This document shows positions 19,356-28,616 of a stretch of 64,000 nt of DNA, in pieces (position 1 is the stretch's first letter; every line of letters starts with the position of its first letter). The notes beneath the pieces are model-generated. The model was given only the letters and a program-made list of their open reading frames with translations. It had not been told where the DNA came from and made no database searches. Position numbers and translations under genes: made by a program. Source of the stretch: Desulfobulbaceae bacterium (GTDB lineage Bacteria; Desulfobacterota; Desulfobulbia; Desulfobulbales; Desulfocapsaceae); the NCBI GenBank assembly GCA_026988015.1, contig JALSMA010000055.1, forward strand, positions 29,750-93,749. Direction: 5' to 3'.

Positions 19356-20129
19356 ATGGAAACAGAAAAAGAGCAGAAGGTGGAAGTGGTGGCGATTATT
19401 CCGGCACGTTATCATTCCAATAGATTTGAGGGGAAACCGTTGGCGTTGATTAATGGAAAACCTATGATACAACACGTGGTTGAGAGAGCACAGACAGTAC
19501 CATTGTTAAGCAGGGTTGTCGTTGCCACCGATGATCAGAGGATTGCTGACTGTGTGGCTCAGTTTGACGGTGAGGTTGTTATCACTAGGAGTGATCATGT
19601 GTCTGGATCAGACAGACTTGCAGAAGCTGCCGAGCTGCTTGATATTTCAGAGTATGATGTGGTTGTCAATATCCAGGGCGACCAGCCGCTGTTTGATGCA
19701 GAGGTTATTGAGCAGGTTGCGGGACCGTTAATTCATGACCCTTCACTTCCCATGGCCACATTGATCTATAAGATTGTACGGCCAGAGGAAATTGATGATC
19801 CTAACCATGTCAAGACTGTATTTGATCATGAAAACAATGCTCTCTATTTCTCCAGGTCACCGGTACCCTTTCAACGAAACCCCGAGGAAGAGCAATCACC
19901 AACATATTATAAGCATCTTGGATTTTATGCATACCGAAAGGGCTTTTTGCTCACTTTTGTGGCCCTTCCTGAAGGGGAGTGGGAGCGTTTTGAAAAACTT
20001 GAACAATTGCGGGCTCTGGAGTACGGCTACAGAATTAAGGTTGTACTCACAGAGCATGATTCCATCGAAGTGGACACTCCTGAAGATTTGAAAAGAGTTG
20101 AAGAATTTATTATAAGCAAAAACAAATAA
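19356..20129 (+). CDS. kdsB: 3-deoxy-manno-octulosonate cytidylyltransferase KdsB
   Basis: A 257-residue enzyme that activates Kdo with CTP to CMP-Kdo for lipopolysaccharide inner-core synthesis, which implies a Gram-negative envelope. Evidence is the nucleotide-binding PARYHSNRFEGKPL, then VVATDD, ITRSDHVSGSDRLAEA, VVNIQGDQPL and the C-terminal IEVDTPEDL. It is followed after 48 bases by mdh on the same strand; no other Kdo gene (kdsA, kdsC, waaA) is adjacent. Length and motifs fit the family fully. Confidence 0.96.
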   Translation: METEKEQKVEVVAIIPARYHSNRFEGKPLALINGKPMIQHVVERAQTVPLLSRVVVATDDQRIADCVAQFDGEVVITRSDHVSGSDRLAEAAELLDISEYDVVVNIQGDQPLFDAEVIEQVAGPLIHDPSLPMATLIYKIVRPEEIDDPNHVKTVFDHENNALYFSRSPVPFQRNPEEEQSPTYYKHLGFYAYRKGFLLTFVALPEGEWERFEKLEQLRALEYGYRIKVVLTEHDSIEVDTPEDLKRVEEFIISKNK

Positions 20130-20177
20130 TCCTGGTTCCGTGCGGGATAGAAAAAGTCAACTGAAAAAGGATATGAA

Positions 20178-21104
20178 ATGAGAAAGAAAATTACAATTAT
20201 CGGTGCTGGTAATGTGGGTGCTACTGCTGCTCACTGGGCTGCTGCAAAAAATCTTGGTGATATCGTACTGCTTGATGTGGCCGAAGGAATTCCACAGGGT
20301 AAAGCACTTGACCTGTCACAGTCCGGCCCGGTTGAGGGATTTTATTTTAAGGTAACAGGTAGTAACGACTATGCGGATACAGCTGATTCTGATGTGGTAA
20401 TCATCTCAGCAGGGCTTGCCCGGAAGCCTGGGATGTCCAGAGATGATCTTCTTACCAAAAATGTTGCTATTGTAAAATCCTGTGCTGAGGAGGCAGTTAA
20501 ACACTCACCCGATTGTGTACTTATAGTGGTAACCAATCCCATTGATGCCATGGTTCATACTGCTCTCAAAGTGACAGGGCATCCCAAGCAAAAGGTTATC
20601 GGTATGGCTGGCGTTCTTGATTCTGCACGCTATCGCACATTTCTCGCCGAGGCTATCGGGGTGGCATCTAAAGATGTGAATGCCCTGGTACTTGGCATCC
20701 ATGGTGATAGAATGATGCCCATGGTTCGCCTTGCAAATGTTGCCGGTGTCCCCATCACCGATCTTCTGTCAACTGAAGAGATCGATGCCATTGTTCACAG
20801 GACGCAGACTGGTGGGCTTGAAATTGTAAATCACCTGAAAACCGGTTCTGCATTTTACACTCCCGGGCTCGCTGCTGTAGAGATGGCTGAGGCTGTTCTT
20901 ACCGACTCCAAGCGTGTGCTGCCATGTGCTGCTTACCTGGAAGGTGAATTTGGAGTTTCCGGTTATTTTCTTGGAGTTCCTGTTGTAATTGGTGAGCAGG
21001 GTGTGGAAAAAATTCTTGAGTTTGAACTTACCGATGAAGAAAAAGAAGCCCTGCAACTTTCTGTTAAGGCTGTTGCGGGCCAGATGGAAGCAACAGGCTT
21101 ATAA
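20178..21104 (+). CDS. mdh: Malate dehydrogenase (LDH-like type)
   Basis: A 308-residue NAD-dependent malate dehydrogenase of the LDH-like group, interconverting malate and oxaloacetate. The Rossmann motif is IIGAGNVGATAAHWAA, followed by LLDVAEGIPQGKALDL, the substrate Arg regions AGLARKPGMSRDDLL and VTNPIDAM, and the catalytic His in LGIHGDRMMP. Arg in the ARKPGMSR loop favours malate over lactate. The ribosome-binding site is AAGGATATGAA. It sits between kdsB and a CofD-like gene whose start is 12 bases after its stop, so the two are likely co-transcribed. Confidence 0.95.
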   Translation: MRKKITIIGAGNVGATAAHWAAAKNLGDIVLLDVAEGIPQGKALDLSQSGPVEGFYFKVTGSNDYADTADSDVVIISAGLARKPGMSRDDLLTKNVAIVKSCAEEAVKHSPDCVLIVVTNPIDAMVHTALKVTGHPKQKVIGMAGVLDSARYRTFLAEAIGVASKDVNALVLGIHGDRMMPMVRLANVAGVPITDLLSTEEIDAIVHRTQTGGLEIVNHLKTGSAFYTPGLAAVEMAEAVLTDSKRVLPCAAYLEGEFGVSGYFLGVPVVIGEQGVEKILEFELTDEEKEALQLSVKAVAGQMEATGL

Positions 21105-21116
21105 GAGCGTTGAACA

Positions 21117-23438
21117 TTGAAAGAGGATAAAAACAGGAGCTCAGCTCTTTCTGGAGTTGCAGCAGGTCTAAAACGTATTGACAGAAAGGCTCTATCACCA
21201 CTGGATCTTCTGCCTCACACGGATATTGATGAAAAACTGGTGGAACTGGTACTGAGTGGTGTACCTGACGGAGTACCACCTGAAACGGCAGCTGAGCTTG
21301 AGCAGATACGTGGTGAGCTTACCCGGGAGACGGTAAGTGACCTTAATGTTATCGTTTTTGGGGGAGGGACGGGACTTTCAACCATTATTGGCGGAGACAG
21401 TCGTGCCAAATCCTGGGTGAAAGATCCTTTTGCCGGGTTGAAGTGTCTTTTTCCAAAAACCAGATCCATCATCTGTATAACCGATGACGGCGGATCAACG
21501 GGTGAGCTGCTTAAAGACTTTCCCCTTATTGCTCTTGGTGATATTCGTCATGTCCTCCTTTCTTCTATTCAGTCGGCAAAGCTTCAAGAATTATATGGTC
21601 TGTCGGAGAGACAGTCAGCGAGATGTGTCAGGGTACTTGCGAAAATATTCAATTATCGATTTGTTTCCGAACCTTTTAGCAGCAGACAGCTCCTGAAAGA
21701 TTGTGGTCTTGATCAAAGTGGAAAAGATCTGCCGGATCTTGTTCGAAGAATGCTTAAGCGTATAATTGAAAATCTTTTTGTTGATAAAAGGCTTCTGATA
21801 ACCCTGAAAAGACCCCACTGTCTTGGCAATCTTATCCTTGTGTCCTCGATTTATGAGCAGATTCCAACCCGGTACAGTAATGAAAAACTGCTCACCGAGC
21901 CGGATCTTATCCGGCAGAACCTCCATCGGGGGATCGGAGCACTCTGTGTAATTCTTGGTGCAGATGAAGAGGCTGTCATTCCCTGTACCTGCGTTCCAGC
22001 AGAACTCAGCCTGCGCTACAGTAACGGGGTTCAAGTAACAGGCGAGCATAAATCTGGAGATGCCAGACGAGGCTATCCTGTGGATAGTGTCCATATTAAC
22101 TTCTGCAAAGAACCGGAGGTGAGTGACGAAGTACTGGCTTTGATTGATGCCGCAGATATCATGATTATGGCGCCAGGGAGCCTGTACAGTTCACTTATCC
22201 CCATTTTTCAAGTTCCAGGAATCGCTGAAGCTGTAAAAAAGAACAGCCATGCGTTGAAAATCCTTGTTTCCAACCTGTGGGTTCAGGCAGGTGAAACCGA
22301 TCATAGTATATCGGAACCTGACCGTAAATTTCATCTTTCAGACCTGTTAAAGGCCTATGAACGGAATATCCCTGGAGGGACTGCAGGATTGTTCAGCAAG
22401 GTACTCTGCCTTTCTTTTAAAGATGTTCCGGCGACCATTATCCAAAATTATGCGGTGGAGGGTAAAATCCCTATATATCTTGACCGGTACGAGGTGAGGC
22501 AGCAGGGAATATTCCCTCTGGAGTGTGGCATCTATTCAACAGGTGCCTTGAGAGAGCAAGGGGTGATAAGGCATGATCCCAAACAGTTTTCTATCGTTAT
22601 CCGAACATTATGGTCAATTTATGCCAGTGGCCGTGAGGGCTGTGAGCCAGTTAAAAAGAAATCCTGCCAGGTTGATCATGGGAGTAAATATATTACTTCA
22701 ATGGAAATTCCCTGCCTCAGATACCGAAAAATCCAGGAATATCTTGCAGGGATAAGCATTGAGCTTGAAGGTGTATCACAGGAGAGGACTGATGAGATAC
22801 GGGAAACATTAGAAAACATTCTCTGGAACCATAAGGATATCCCACTAGATCACCTGCAATTTGTAAAGGGTATTCAGTGTATTGCCACCAGGCACTGGAA
22901 ACGTAACCAGAACTGGGATAAGGTCTTTTCCTTCTATGATCCCAACGACTCGCTGTTAAAGATACGCCAGGATCAATTTAATTCTGTTAGCAGGCTTGAA
23001 GTTGCATTTCTGGTAGCGTTAGGTCAGGGGTTGTTGGGGGATTATGCTGCCCGAAAAGTGATTAATCCGGTGGGTTCAGGGGATATCTCACTCGGTAAAT
23101 CCTATCACCTCCACCTCAAACCGATTGCAGAGAGAAACTGTTATTTCAAACCAGATGATCTTGCAATCTACTTAAGACTTGCCAGAATGGTTCCGGATCC
23201 CACAGATGAAAATCATTTTACCCGGCTTGTAAATGGTGATGAAGGGTTCACCCCACCTGGTCTACTCATGGGGCTGACTTATGCCTGGTATCTTGATAAC
23301 CGTTTTGCCTCTCATATTGAGTATAAGATGGCGGTCCTGAAGATAGATCATTCTGATCTTATCCCTGAACAGGTTCGCATGAAGAGCAGAAGGGAGAAGT
23401 TGACAGTTTTTTTCAGAGAAGTAGTTTTTGGCCACTGA
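21117..23438 (+). CDS. Large CofD/YvcK-like protein
   Basis: A 773-residue protein whose N-terminal half carries the CofD/YvcK fold: VIVFGGGTGLSTIIGG (near residue 77), ITDDGGSTGELLKDF, LIALGDIRHVLLS, and MIMAPGSLYSSLIPI. CofD transfers phospho-lactate to F420 precursor; YvcK relatives control cell-wall and gluconeogenic metabolism and bind UDP-sugars. At 773 residues this one is about twice the usual length, with a C-terminal region (after about 450) that I do not recognise. TTG at 21117 is the only reasonable start, since no ATG occurs early in the frame. Without other F420 genes here, cofactor F420 synthesis should not be assumed. Confidence 0.75.
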   Translation: MKEDKNRSSALSGVAAGLKRIDRKALSPLDLLPHTDIDEKLVELVLSGVPDGVPPETAAELEQIRGELTRETVSDLNVIVFGGGTGLSTIIGGDSRAKSWVKDPFAGLKCLFPKTRSIICITDDGGSTGELLKDFPLIALGDIRHVLLSSIQSAKLQELYGLSERQSARCVRVLAKIFNYRFVSEPFSSRQLLKDCGLDQSGKDLPDLVRRMLKRIIENLFVDKRLLITLKRPHCLGNLILVSSIYEQIPTRYSNEKLLTEPDLIRQNLHRGIGALCVILGADEEAVIPCTCVPAELSLRYSNGVQVTGEHKSGDARRGYPVDSVHINFCKEPEVSDEVLALIDAADIMIMAPGSLYSSLIPIFQVPGIAEAVKKNSHALKILVSNLWVQAGETDHSISEPDRKFHLSDLLKAYERNIPGGTAGLFSKVLCLSFKDVPATIIQNYAVEGKIPIYLDRYEVRQQGIFPLECGIYSTGALREQGVIRHDPKQFSIVIRTLWSIYASGREGCEPVKKKSCQVDHGSKYITSMEIPCLRYRKIQEYLAGISIELEGVSQERTDEIRETLENILWNHKDIPLDHLQFVKGIQCIATRHWKRNQNWDKVFSFYDPNDSLLKIRQDQFNSVSRLEVAFLVALGQGLLGDYAARKVINPVGSGDISLGKSYHLHLKPIAERNCYFKPDDLAIYLRLARMVPDPTDENHFTRLVNGDEGFTPPGLLMGLTYAWYLDNRFASHIEYKMAVLKIDHSDLIPEQVRMKSRREKLTVFFREVVFGH

Positions 23439-23470
23439 AAACCATTTCATATATCTGCAGCCATGCCTGC

Positions 23471-24625
23471 TTACTCCTTGCCAAGGCATCCACGTCCATT
23501 ATAAACAGCAACTCCGTTTTTTAGTGTCAGCATTACTTTTGGAACATAGCTATCGTCAATAGCAATGATATCCGCCCGTTTTCCTACCCTTATTTCACCC
23601 CTGTCGTCCAGGCCAGCAAGTGCTGCCGGGTTGGATGTCACCAGGTCAAATCCACACTCAAGCGGGATATTGAGAACATCCTGCATCACATAGGGGGCCT
23701 GCAGCATTGAACTCGGGTGGTAGTCTGAACAGAGAAAATCACATACTTCATTCTTAACCAGATCCCTTGCAGAGACATTACCACTCTGACTCTTGCCTCT
23801 GACAACATTTGGTGCTCCCATTCCTGTTGCTATGTTTTTTTCTTTTGCATAGGTTGCAACTTCAACATCCAGTGGAAATTCGGAAACTTTGATACCCATT
23901 TCAGACACCATGTCTATCTTCTCTCTACTGTCGTCATCATGAGAAAGTGAAATTATATCTCGTTTCATTACAAAATCCAGCAGGTCTTTGAGGATGTCAT
24001 GAGACTTGTATTTATCCTTCTGTTTCTGAATGATTATCATATCAGCTTCATGGTCAGACAAATCATATACCGGGAGATGGAACTGTTTCCATTTCGCTAT
24101 GGATTGGAACTGCCCCTGTCCTGGAGTGTGATCCATGATAGAGAGAAGGTGAATGTGATTTTCTGTGATCAGTTCCTTGATGGTGTTCACAGAGTCAAAA
24201 GAGGTCAGCTCGTAACGCGCATGAATAAGATTGTCCGCCCCCAGGAGCGTCTGGTTGTCTGAACTGATCTGGCGGATAATTCCGGCAGCTGTTTCAGTTG
24301 CACGATTTTTAGACAGGGATTCATCGTTGAATGCCACAGCATGAAACATGGTTGTTATTCCTGACATGGTGAGCTTCTTGTCAAGTTCAATGATACTTGA
24401 GTGAATTGGGAAGTTCGCTCCAGGGCGCGGCTCGATCTCTTTTTCAATGGCATCAGAATGGAGGTCAACAAATCCTGGAACGATGAGCAGGTCACCTAAG
24501 TCATGGCCACTGTTAATGGTTTTGTAGGGGTGAATAGCCGCTATGGAATCGTTGTGGATAACGATATCTGCAGGTGCAATTGTCCCTTTACTGAGGACAC
24601 GGGTGGAGCGTAATACAAAGTGCAT
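23471..24625 (-). CDS. phnM: Alpha-D-ribose 1-methylphosphonate 5-triphosphate diphosphatase PhnM
   Basis: A 384-residue amidohydrolase-superfamily enzyme that removes pyrophosphate from ribose 1-phosphonate 5-triphosphate, giving the substrate for PhnJ. Metal-binding signatures are the FVDLHSDAIEKEI block (residues about 52-64), SIMDHTPGQGQF, the SLSHDDD motif, and LCSDYHPSSML with GLDDRGEIRVGKRADI near the C-terminus. It is the last gene of the phn operon and begins 3 bases after the phnL stop. It converges with the CofD-like gene. Confidence 0.95.
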   Translation of the reverse strand: MHFVLRSTRVLSKGTIAPADIVIHNDSIAAIHPYKTINSGHDLGDLLIVPGFVDLHSDAIEKEIEPRPGANFPIHSSIIELDKKLTMSGITTMFHAVAFNDESLSKNRATETAAGIIRQISSDNQTLLGADNLIHARYELTSFDSVNTIKELITENHIHLLSIMDHTPGQGQFQSIAKWKQFHLPVYDLSDHEADMIIIQKQKDKYKSHDILKDLLDFVMKRDIISLSHDDDSREKIDMVSEMGIKVSEFPLDVEVATYAKEKNIATGMGAPNVVRGKSQSGNVSARDLVKNEVCDFLCSDYHPSSMLQAPYVMQDVLNIPLECGFDLVTSNPAALAGLDDRGEIRVGKRADIIAIDDSYVPKVMLTLKNGVAVYNGRGCLGKE

Positions 24626-24628
24626 TTT

Positions 24629-25315
24629 TTAAATCTCCCTGTTTATGGTATAGACCTTATCAGCAACTCTCTCAGTTTTACGTTTATCATGAAAAATACC
24701 TATCATTGCTATTCCCTTTTCTTTGAGTTCAAGGAGCAGATCCAGTACCCGGTTTGAGCTATCTTCATCAAGTGATGCTGTCGGTTCGTCAAGGAGCAGT
24801 AGGTCTCTTGGGGCGATGACACCGCGGGCAATATTTATACGCTGCTGTTCTCCCCCTGAAAAGGTGAGAGGGGAGAGGTGAAAAAGTTCCTCTCTGATAT
24901 TGAGGGAGTCAAGAAGTTGAGAAGCGGTTTCCCTGGCGTTCTTTTCGTATTCACCGCGTTCTATCAGGGGTGATGCAACACTCTGCAGGGCAGTGATTCG
25001 CGGCAAAATTTTTAAAAACTGGGTCACAAAGCCAATTTCTTTTTTTCTCAGCTCCAGGATACTGTTTTCACAACATGTCGTAAGGTCCACGATGGAGCCA
25101 TCCTTACGATGGAGATGAATCGTTCCTGAACTGGAAAGATATGTCCTGTAGATGGCTTTTAAAATGGATGATTTGCCGGTGCCACTGGGGCCTGTGAGTG
25201 CGAGAAGTTCTCCATCTGCAACTGTAAAACTGACATCGGAGAATCCTGTCACTGTTATACCATCTCTGTTGTGGAGGGTGAACTGCTTTGCCAGGTGATT
25301 TACGGTGAGTTTCAT
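24629..25315 (-). CDS. phnL: Phosphonate C-P lyase system ABC protein PhnL
   Basis: A 228-residue ABC-type ATPase with Walker A GPSGTGKSSI, signature LTFSGGEQQRINIARG and Walker B LLLLDEPTASLDE. PhnL belongs to the C-P lyase accessory set together with PhnK; in Escherichia coli it is needed for growth on phosphonates and contributes to loading ribose phosphonate in the PhnI step. It is not a transport ATPase, since no permease partner fits it. Order phnK-phnL-phnM is the standard one. The length matches the family. Confidence 0.95.
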   Translation of the reverse strand: MKLTVNHLAKQFTLHNRDGITVTGFSDVSFTVADGELLALTGPSGTGKSSILKAIYRTYLSSSGTIHLHRKDGSIVDLTTCCENSILELRKKEIGFVTQFLKILPRITALQSVASPLIERGEYEKNARETASQLLDSLNIREELFHLSPLTFSGGEQQRINIARGVIAPRDLLLLDEPTASLDEDSSNRVLDLLLELKEKGIAMIGIFHDKRKTERVADKVYTINREI

Positions 25316-25342
25316 AATGATTTTCTGCTCAGAGATGTATTT

Positions 25343-26179
25343 CTAAAGGATACTCGAAACAAGGAGTTGAGTGTATGGATGTTGTGGGTCTTCCAGGATC
25401 TGATCTGTTAGGCCGTATTCGACAAGGCTGCCATGTTTCATGACCATCGTCACATCTGTGAGGTGATTGATAACCCCAAGATCGTGGGATACTACGATCA
25501 TTGCAAAGGACATTTCCTGTTGCAGCTCCCGGATCAGATCAAGAAGTTTTGCCTGAACAGAGAGGTCAAGTCCTGTGGTGGGTTCATCAAGGAGGAGAAG
25601 TTTTGGTGAACTGGAAAGGGCCTTTGCTATCTGTATTCTTTGCTGCTGGCCACCGGAAAAGGCATCCGGATAGTCATCAACACGACTGTCAGGCAGTTCC
25701 AGTCTCTTCAGTAATCGAATAACCCTTTCTCGGATAACCTTATATCTGCGTTCACCAGAACCAATGATCTTTTCGGCCACATTTCCTCCGGCAGAAAAGA
25801 GGTAATTGAGTCCTAGAGTTGGACTCTGGTAGATCATAGACATCTCAATGTTTCTCAAAAAAGATCGTTCGGTTGTGGTGCAGTCGAGTAGATCAAATCC
25901 GGTATCCTGGGTTGTTGAGAGACCGTTATAAATAATCTGGCCACTGTTGGCCTTAATGTCCTGGTAGATGAGTTGCAGTAAGGTTGATTTGCCACTTCCT
26001 GATTCACCTACAATACCAAGCACCTCGTTTCCTTTAAGGGAGAAGTTGACACGGTTTATGGCTATAACAGATTTGCAGCGAGGGCAGATTGTCGTGTTTT
26101 GCTCGACTCCGGTGAGGAGGAGACAGTCGGCACAGAACTGACCGTATACTTTGGTCAGTTCTTTAACGTTCAATAGCAT
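25343..26179 (-). CDS. phnK: Phosphonate C-P lyase system ABC protein PhnK, with four-Cys insertion
   Basis: A 278-residue ABC ATPase with Walker A GESGSGKSTLL, signature FSGGQQQRIQIAKAL, Walker B LLLLDEPTTGLDLS and the C-terminal DPQHPYTQLLVSSIL typical of PhnK. It binds the PhnGHIJ core as the nucleotide-binding partner. I chose the internal ATG at 26179, which has AAGGAAG upstream and overlaps the phnJ 3' end; a longer frame to 26317 is only the phnJ shadow. An unusual insertion between residues 14 and 36 places four Cys (C16, C19, C32, C35; CADC then CPRC) before the Walker A region, a zinc-ribbon-like arrangement absent from E. coli PhnK as I know it. Confidence 0.95.
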   Translation of the reverse strand: MLLNVKELTKVYGQFCADCLLLTGVEQNTTICPRCKSVIAINRVNFSLKGNEVLGIVGESGSGKSTLLQLIYQDIKANSGQIIYNGLSTTQDTGFDLLDCTTTERSFLRNIEMSMIYQSPTLGLNYLFSAGGNVAEKIIGSGERRYKVIRERVIRLLKRLELPDSRVDDYPDAFSGGQQQRIQIAKALSSSPKLLLLDEPTTGLDLSVQAKLLDLIRELQQEMSFAMIVVSHDLGVINHLTDVTMVMKHGSLVEYGLTDQILEDPQHPYTQLLVSSIL

Positions 26180-27008
26180 CTTTTGCTTCCTTAAGTTTGT
26201 TGTCACAAAATTCGGTGTCACTGCAAAAATAATGAACGCTGCCTGTAGTATGGATCTCATCGAGAAAGATACCTTCGGCACCACATCGCTTGCAGGATTT
26301 ACCCTTGAAATCCTCAACTATAAAAGGACGATCGTTGAATTTAAGCGGAGTGACCCTGGTGTAAGGTGGAATTGCATACAATCTCTTCTCCCTGCCGGCT
26401 CCAAAAAGTTGCAATGCAGGCGAATTGTTTAAACGCGCAATGTCATATTTAGGGATTGGTGATGGATCCATCATGTAGTGACTGTTTATCTCAACAGGAT
26501 ATCTGTTACTAATCCTGCTGTCCCCGTACTGGGAGGTGTCTTCATAGAGAAGAACCCAGAGTTTAGAGTAATCTGAATCGGCATGGATCTGTTTCTGTTT
26601 TGCCATGTCTGGCTCTACCATGGTCAGGACTTCTGGGTAGGGCACCTGAAAGACCAGGATCTGGTCTTCAGTCAGAGGGTGTTCCGGGATCCTGTGGCGG
26701 GTCTGAATAATAGTGGCATCGCGGGTGTTTACAGTTGCTTTAACCCCAGAGACAGAGGTGATAAAGTCTCTGATGTTGACTGCATTAACAGACCCGTCAC
26801 AGCCCTGATCAGTAACTTTGATACAGTCGTCCTCCTGAAGAAGGGAAAGGCTGATCTGCAGGCCTCCAGTGCCCCACCCTCTTGCAACAGGCATTTCCCG
26901 TGAGGAAAAAGGGACTATGTATCCGGGAATAGCCACTGCTTTTAAGAGGTTCCGTCTGATTTCTTTCTTGGCATCTTCATCAATGAAAGCAAATACTCTT
27001 TTAATCAC
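26163..27008 (-). CDS. phnJ: Carbon-phosphorus lyase catalytic subunit PhnJ
   Basis: PhnJ is the radical SAM-type enzyme that cleaves the C-P bond of ribose 1-phosphonate 5-phosphate. Starting at GTG 27008 the protein has 281 residues, the same as E. coli PhnJ, and the AAGGAG site precedes it by 8 bases; the GTG overlaps the phnI stop. The four Cys of the catalytic region occur at about 239, 242, 262 and 268 (CKRC then CSDTEFC). Other family marks are AVAIPGYIVPF, REMPVARGWGTGG, TRHRIPEHPLTEDQIL, MDPSPIPKYD and LQLFGAGREKR. The 16-base overlap with phnK indicates a tightly coupled complex gene. Confidence 0.96.
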   Translation of the reverse strand: MIKRVFAFIDEDAKKEIRRNLLKAVAIPGYIVPFSSREMPVARGWGTGGLQISLSLLQEDDCIKVTDQGCDGSVNAVNIRDFITSVSGVKATVNTRDATIIQTRHRIPEHPLTEDQILVFQVPYPEVLTMVEPDMAKQKQIHADSDYSKLWVLLYEDTSQYGDSRISNRYPVEINSHYMMDPSPIPKYDIARLNNSPALQLFGAGREKRLYAIPPYTRVTPLKFNDRPFIVEDFKGKSCKRCGAEGIFLDEIHTTGSVHYFCSDTEFCDNKLKEAKDAIER

Positions 27009-28053
27009 TGCAGGAACTCCTTGCCTTATCCAGTACATGAAGATCTGCCTGGAATGTTACATAATGTGGCAGTTTAAAGTGGTTGGTGAATCCCATTGAT
27101 TCAATTCCGTCAATATGGTTGATTATAATTTCCGGGTTGGCCGCAATATCTGCTCCGCCCATACTATACCCTTGGTTGTGTATGGCAAGATCAAGAATTG
27201 ACATGGATATTGCTCGTGTTTCATTATGACCTAAACAGAACCCGAAACCATTACTGAGACGCAGTTTTCCATCCTTCGGGTCTCGTTGAAAACTACCGAC
27301 TGTTTCGCAGAAAGTCGTTCTTATCTCACCAATTTTTACTTTGCCGTCAGTAAATGGGTGGGTGAAGGATATTGCGGCCATCCCGGTGCGTAAATCTCCA
27401 ATGGTTGGATGGACATCTCCATATCCCCTCATGGATGTATAGGCAAAGGCGAGCATTGATCCTGTTTCTCCACGGGACATTACCTGCATGAGAGCACTGC
27501 GCGGATATGGTGGCAGGGGGAACTGCCTTGAAACGTCAACGGCTTCCCCCTCGGTGTTTTCCAGGAGGAGTACCATATCTCTGTCACGAAGATTATTCAG
27601 GGCAGATGGAGCACGAATTACGGATGTTTTTGCTATATCGGATATTTTACCTCCATCAGAAGACTGGACTTGAAAAAGTCGGATGATATAGTCGCATGAT
27701 GGTCCCAGTATCTGACCACCATCGATATCTTTGAATGCTGAAGAAATCCGTCTTGTAATTCTGATATCATCGGAGTTGATCTCTTTTGCAATTCCAGCCC
27801 TGCGGCATGTTGAGCGGTGAGCCCTGAGGTAGAAGGCAGCTTCAAGGAGATCACCACCACTTCTCAGCAGTGCCTTTACCGCGAGGGCATCACTGTAGAG
27901 TGCTCCCTCAGCAATGATTCGGTCACAGGAGTGCGGGAGAGTCGTTAGCAGGTCTTTTTCGGGAAGCTGTTTTTCCGGTTGAATTCTTTTTTCAAAAAGT
28001 CTTTTCGAGGCGTTAATGGCATCTGTTCCGCCTTTTATTGCAACATAACTCAT
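27001..28053 (-). CDS. phnI: C-P lyase core subunit PhnI
   Basis: A 350-residue PhnI, the nucleosidase component of the C-P lyase core that attaches the ribose moiety of ATP to phosphonate together with PhnG, PhnH and PhnL. The start YVAIKGGTDAINASKRLFE is diagnostic, and later TFCETVGSFQRDPKDGKL and LGHNETRAISMSILD match the family. The ATG overlaps the phnH stop (ATGA), and the 3' end overlaps the phnJ GTG. Length agrees with the E. coli protein (354). Confidence 0.96.
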   Translation of the reverse strand: MSYVAIKGGTDAINASKRLFEKRIQPEKQLPEKDLLTTLPHSCDRIIAEGALYSDALAVKALLRSGGDLLEAAFYLRAHRSTCRRAGIAKEINSDDIRITRRISSAFKDIDGGQILGPSCDYIIRLFQVQSSDGGKISDIAKTSVIRAPSALNNLRDRDMVLLLENTEGEAVDVSRQFPLPPYPRSALMQVMSRGETGSMLAFAYTSMRGYGDVHPTIGDLRTGMAAISFTHPFTDGKVKIGEIRTTFCETVGSFQRDPKDGKLRLSNGFGFCLGHNETRAISMSILDLAIHNQGYSMGGADIAANPEIIINHIDGIESMGFTNHFKLPHYVTFQADLHVLDKARSSCSD

Positions 28054-28616
28054 AATATCTCAACTTTTGTGGTTCTTGGAAGCCCCATGATCTCTTTTTT
28101 TGACGAAAGGAAAAAGAGATCAATTCCCATGGGAAAGGATTTGTTTTTCTCAGCCCGTGCAGTTATGAGTTCTTTTGAGATCGGCAATGTACACTGTTTC
28201 ATGTTTTTAATTCCCGGTCCACTGAGCTGTACATCAACTCCGGATGAAAAATTGTTTACCTCAATCAGGAGTGTTGATGCTTTTTCAGGGTTTTCAGTGT
28301 CTCCTGTTTTTGCCACTTCAATTTCTTTCAGACAGGGTTCTCTGCAGAAGAGGTAATCGGCAGTATTTGAACCACCTTGAGAAGCACCGGTTACAGCTGC
28401 AATAAGATCCCAGCTGATATCTATATTGGAATAGAAATAGATAGAGGGATAGAGCAGGAGCATTGCAGTTGCCAGGATTCCTGAGTTGTCATGAAATTCA
28501 ATAGAATGTAGGCTTCCGGGGCGTGATATTGCCTGAAGGATGGGACGGAAGTTTATCCTATTTAGTCGTTCAATATCGCCATGTCTCTTGTTTATTGCAT
28601 TTTGATTTTCATTCAT
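28050..28616 (-). CDS. phnH: C-P lyase core subunit PhnH
   Basis: An 188-residue PhnH, a structural partner in the PhnG2H2I2J2 core. The opening INFRPILQAISRPGSLHSI is the family signature, followed by ATAMLLLY and the cluster FLFCREP-like region read here as DYLFCREP, and QLSGPGIKN near residue 135. I use ATG at 28616, sharing a base with the phnG stop; an in-frame GTG one codon earlier is the alternative. It overlaps phnI by four bases. Confidence 0.93.
   Translation of the reverse strand: MNENQNAINKRHGDIERLNRINFRPILQAISRPGSLHSIEFHDNSGILATAMLLLYPSIYFYSNIDISWDLIAAVTGASQGGSNTADYLFCREPCLKEIEVAKTGDTENPEKASTLLIEVNNFSSGVDVQLSGPGIKNMKQCTLPISKELITARAEKNKSFPMGIDLFFLSSKKEIMGLPRTTKVEIL

Noticed and set aside
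26180..26317. N-terminal extension of PhnK
   Set aside because: It is the phnJ coding region in another frame; the ATG at 26179 has AAGGAAG and fits PhnK length.
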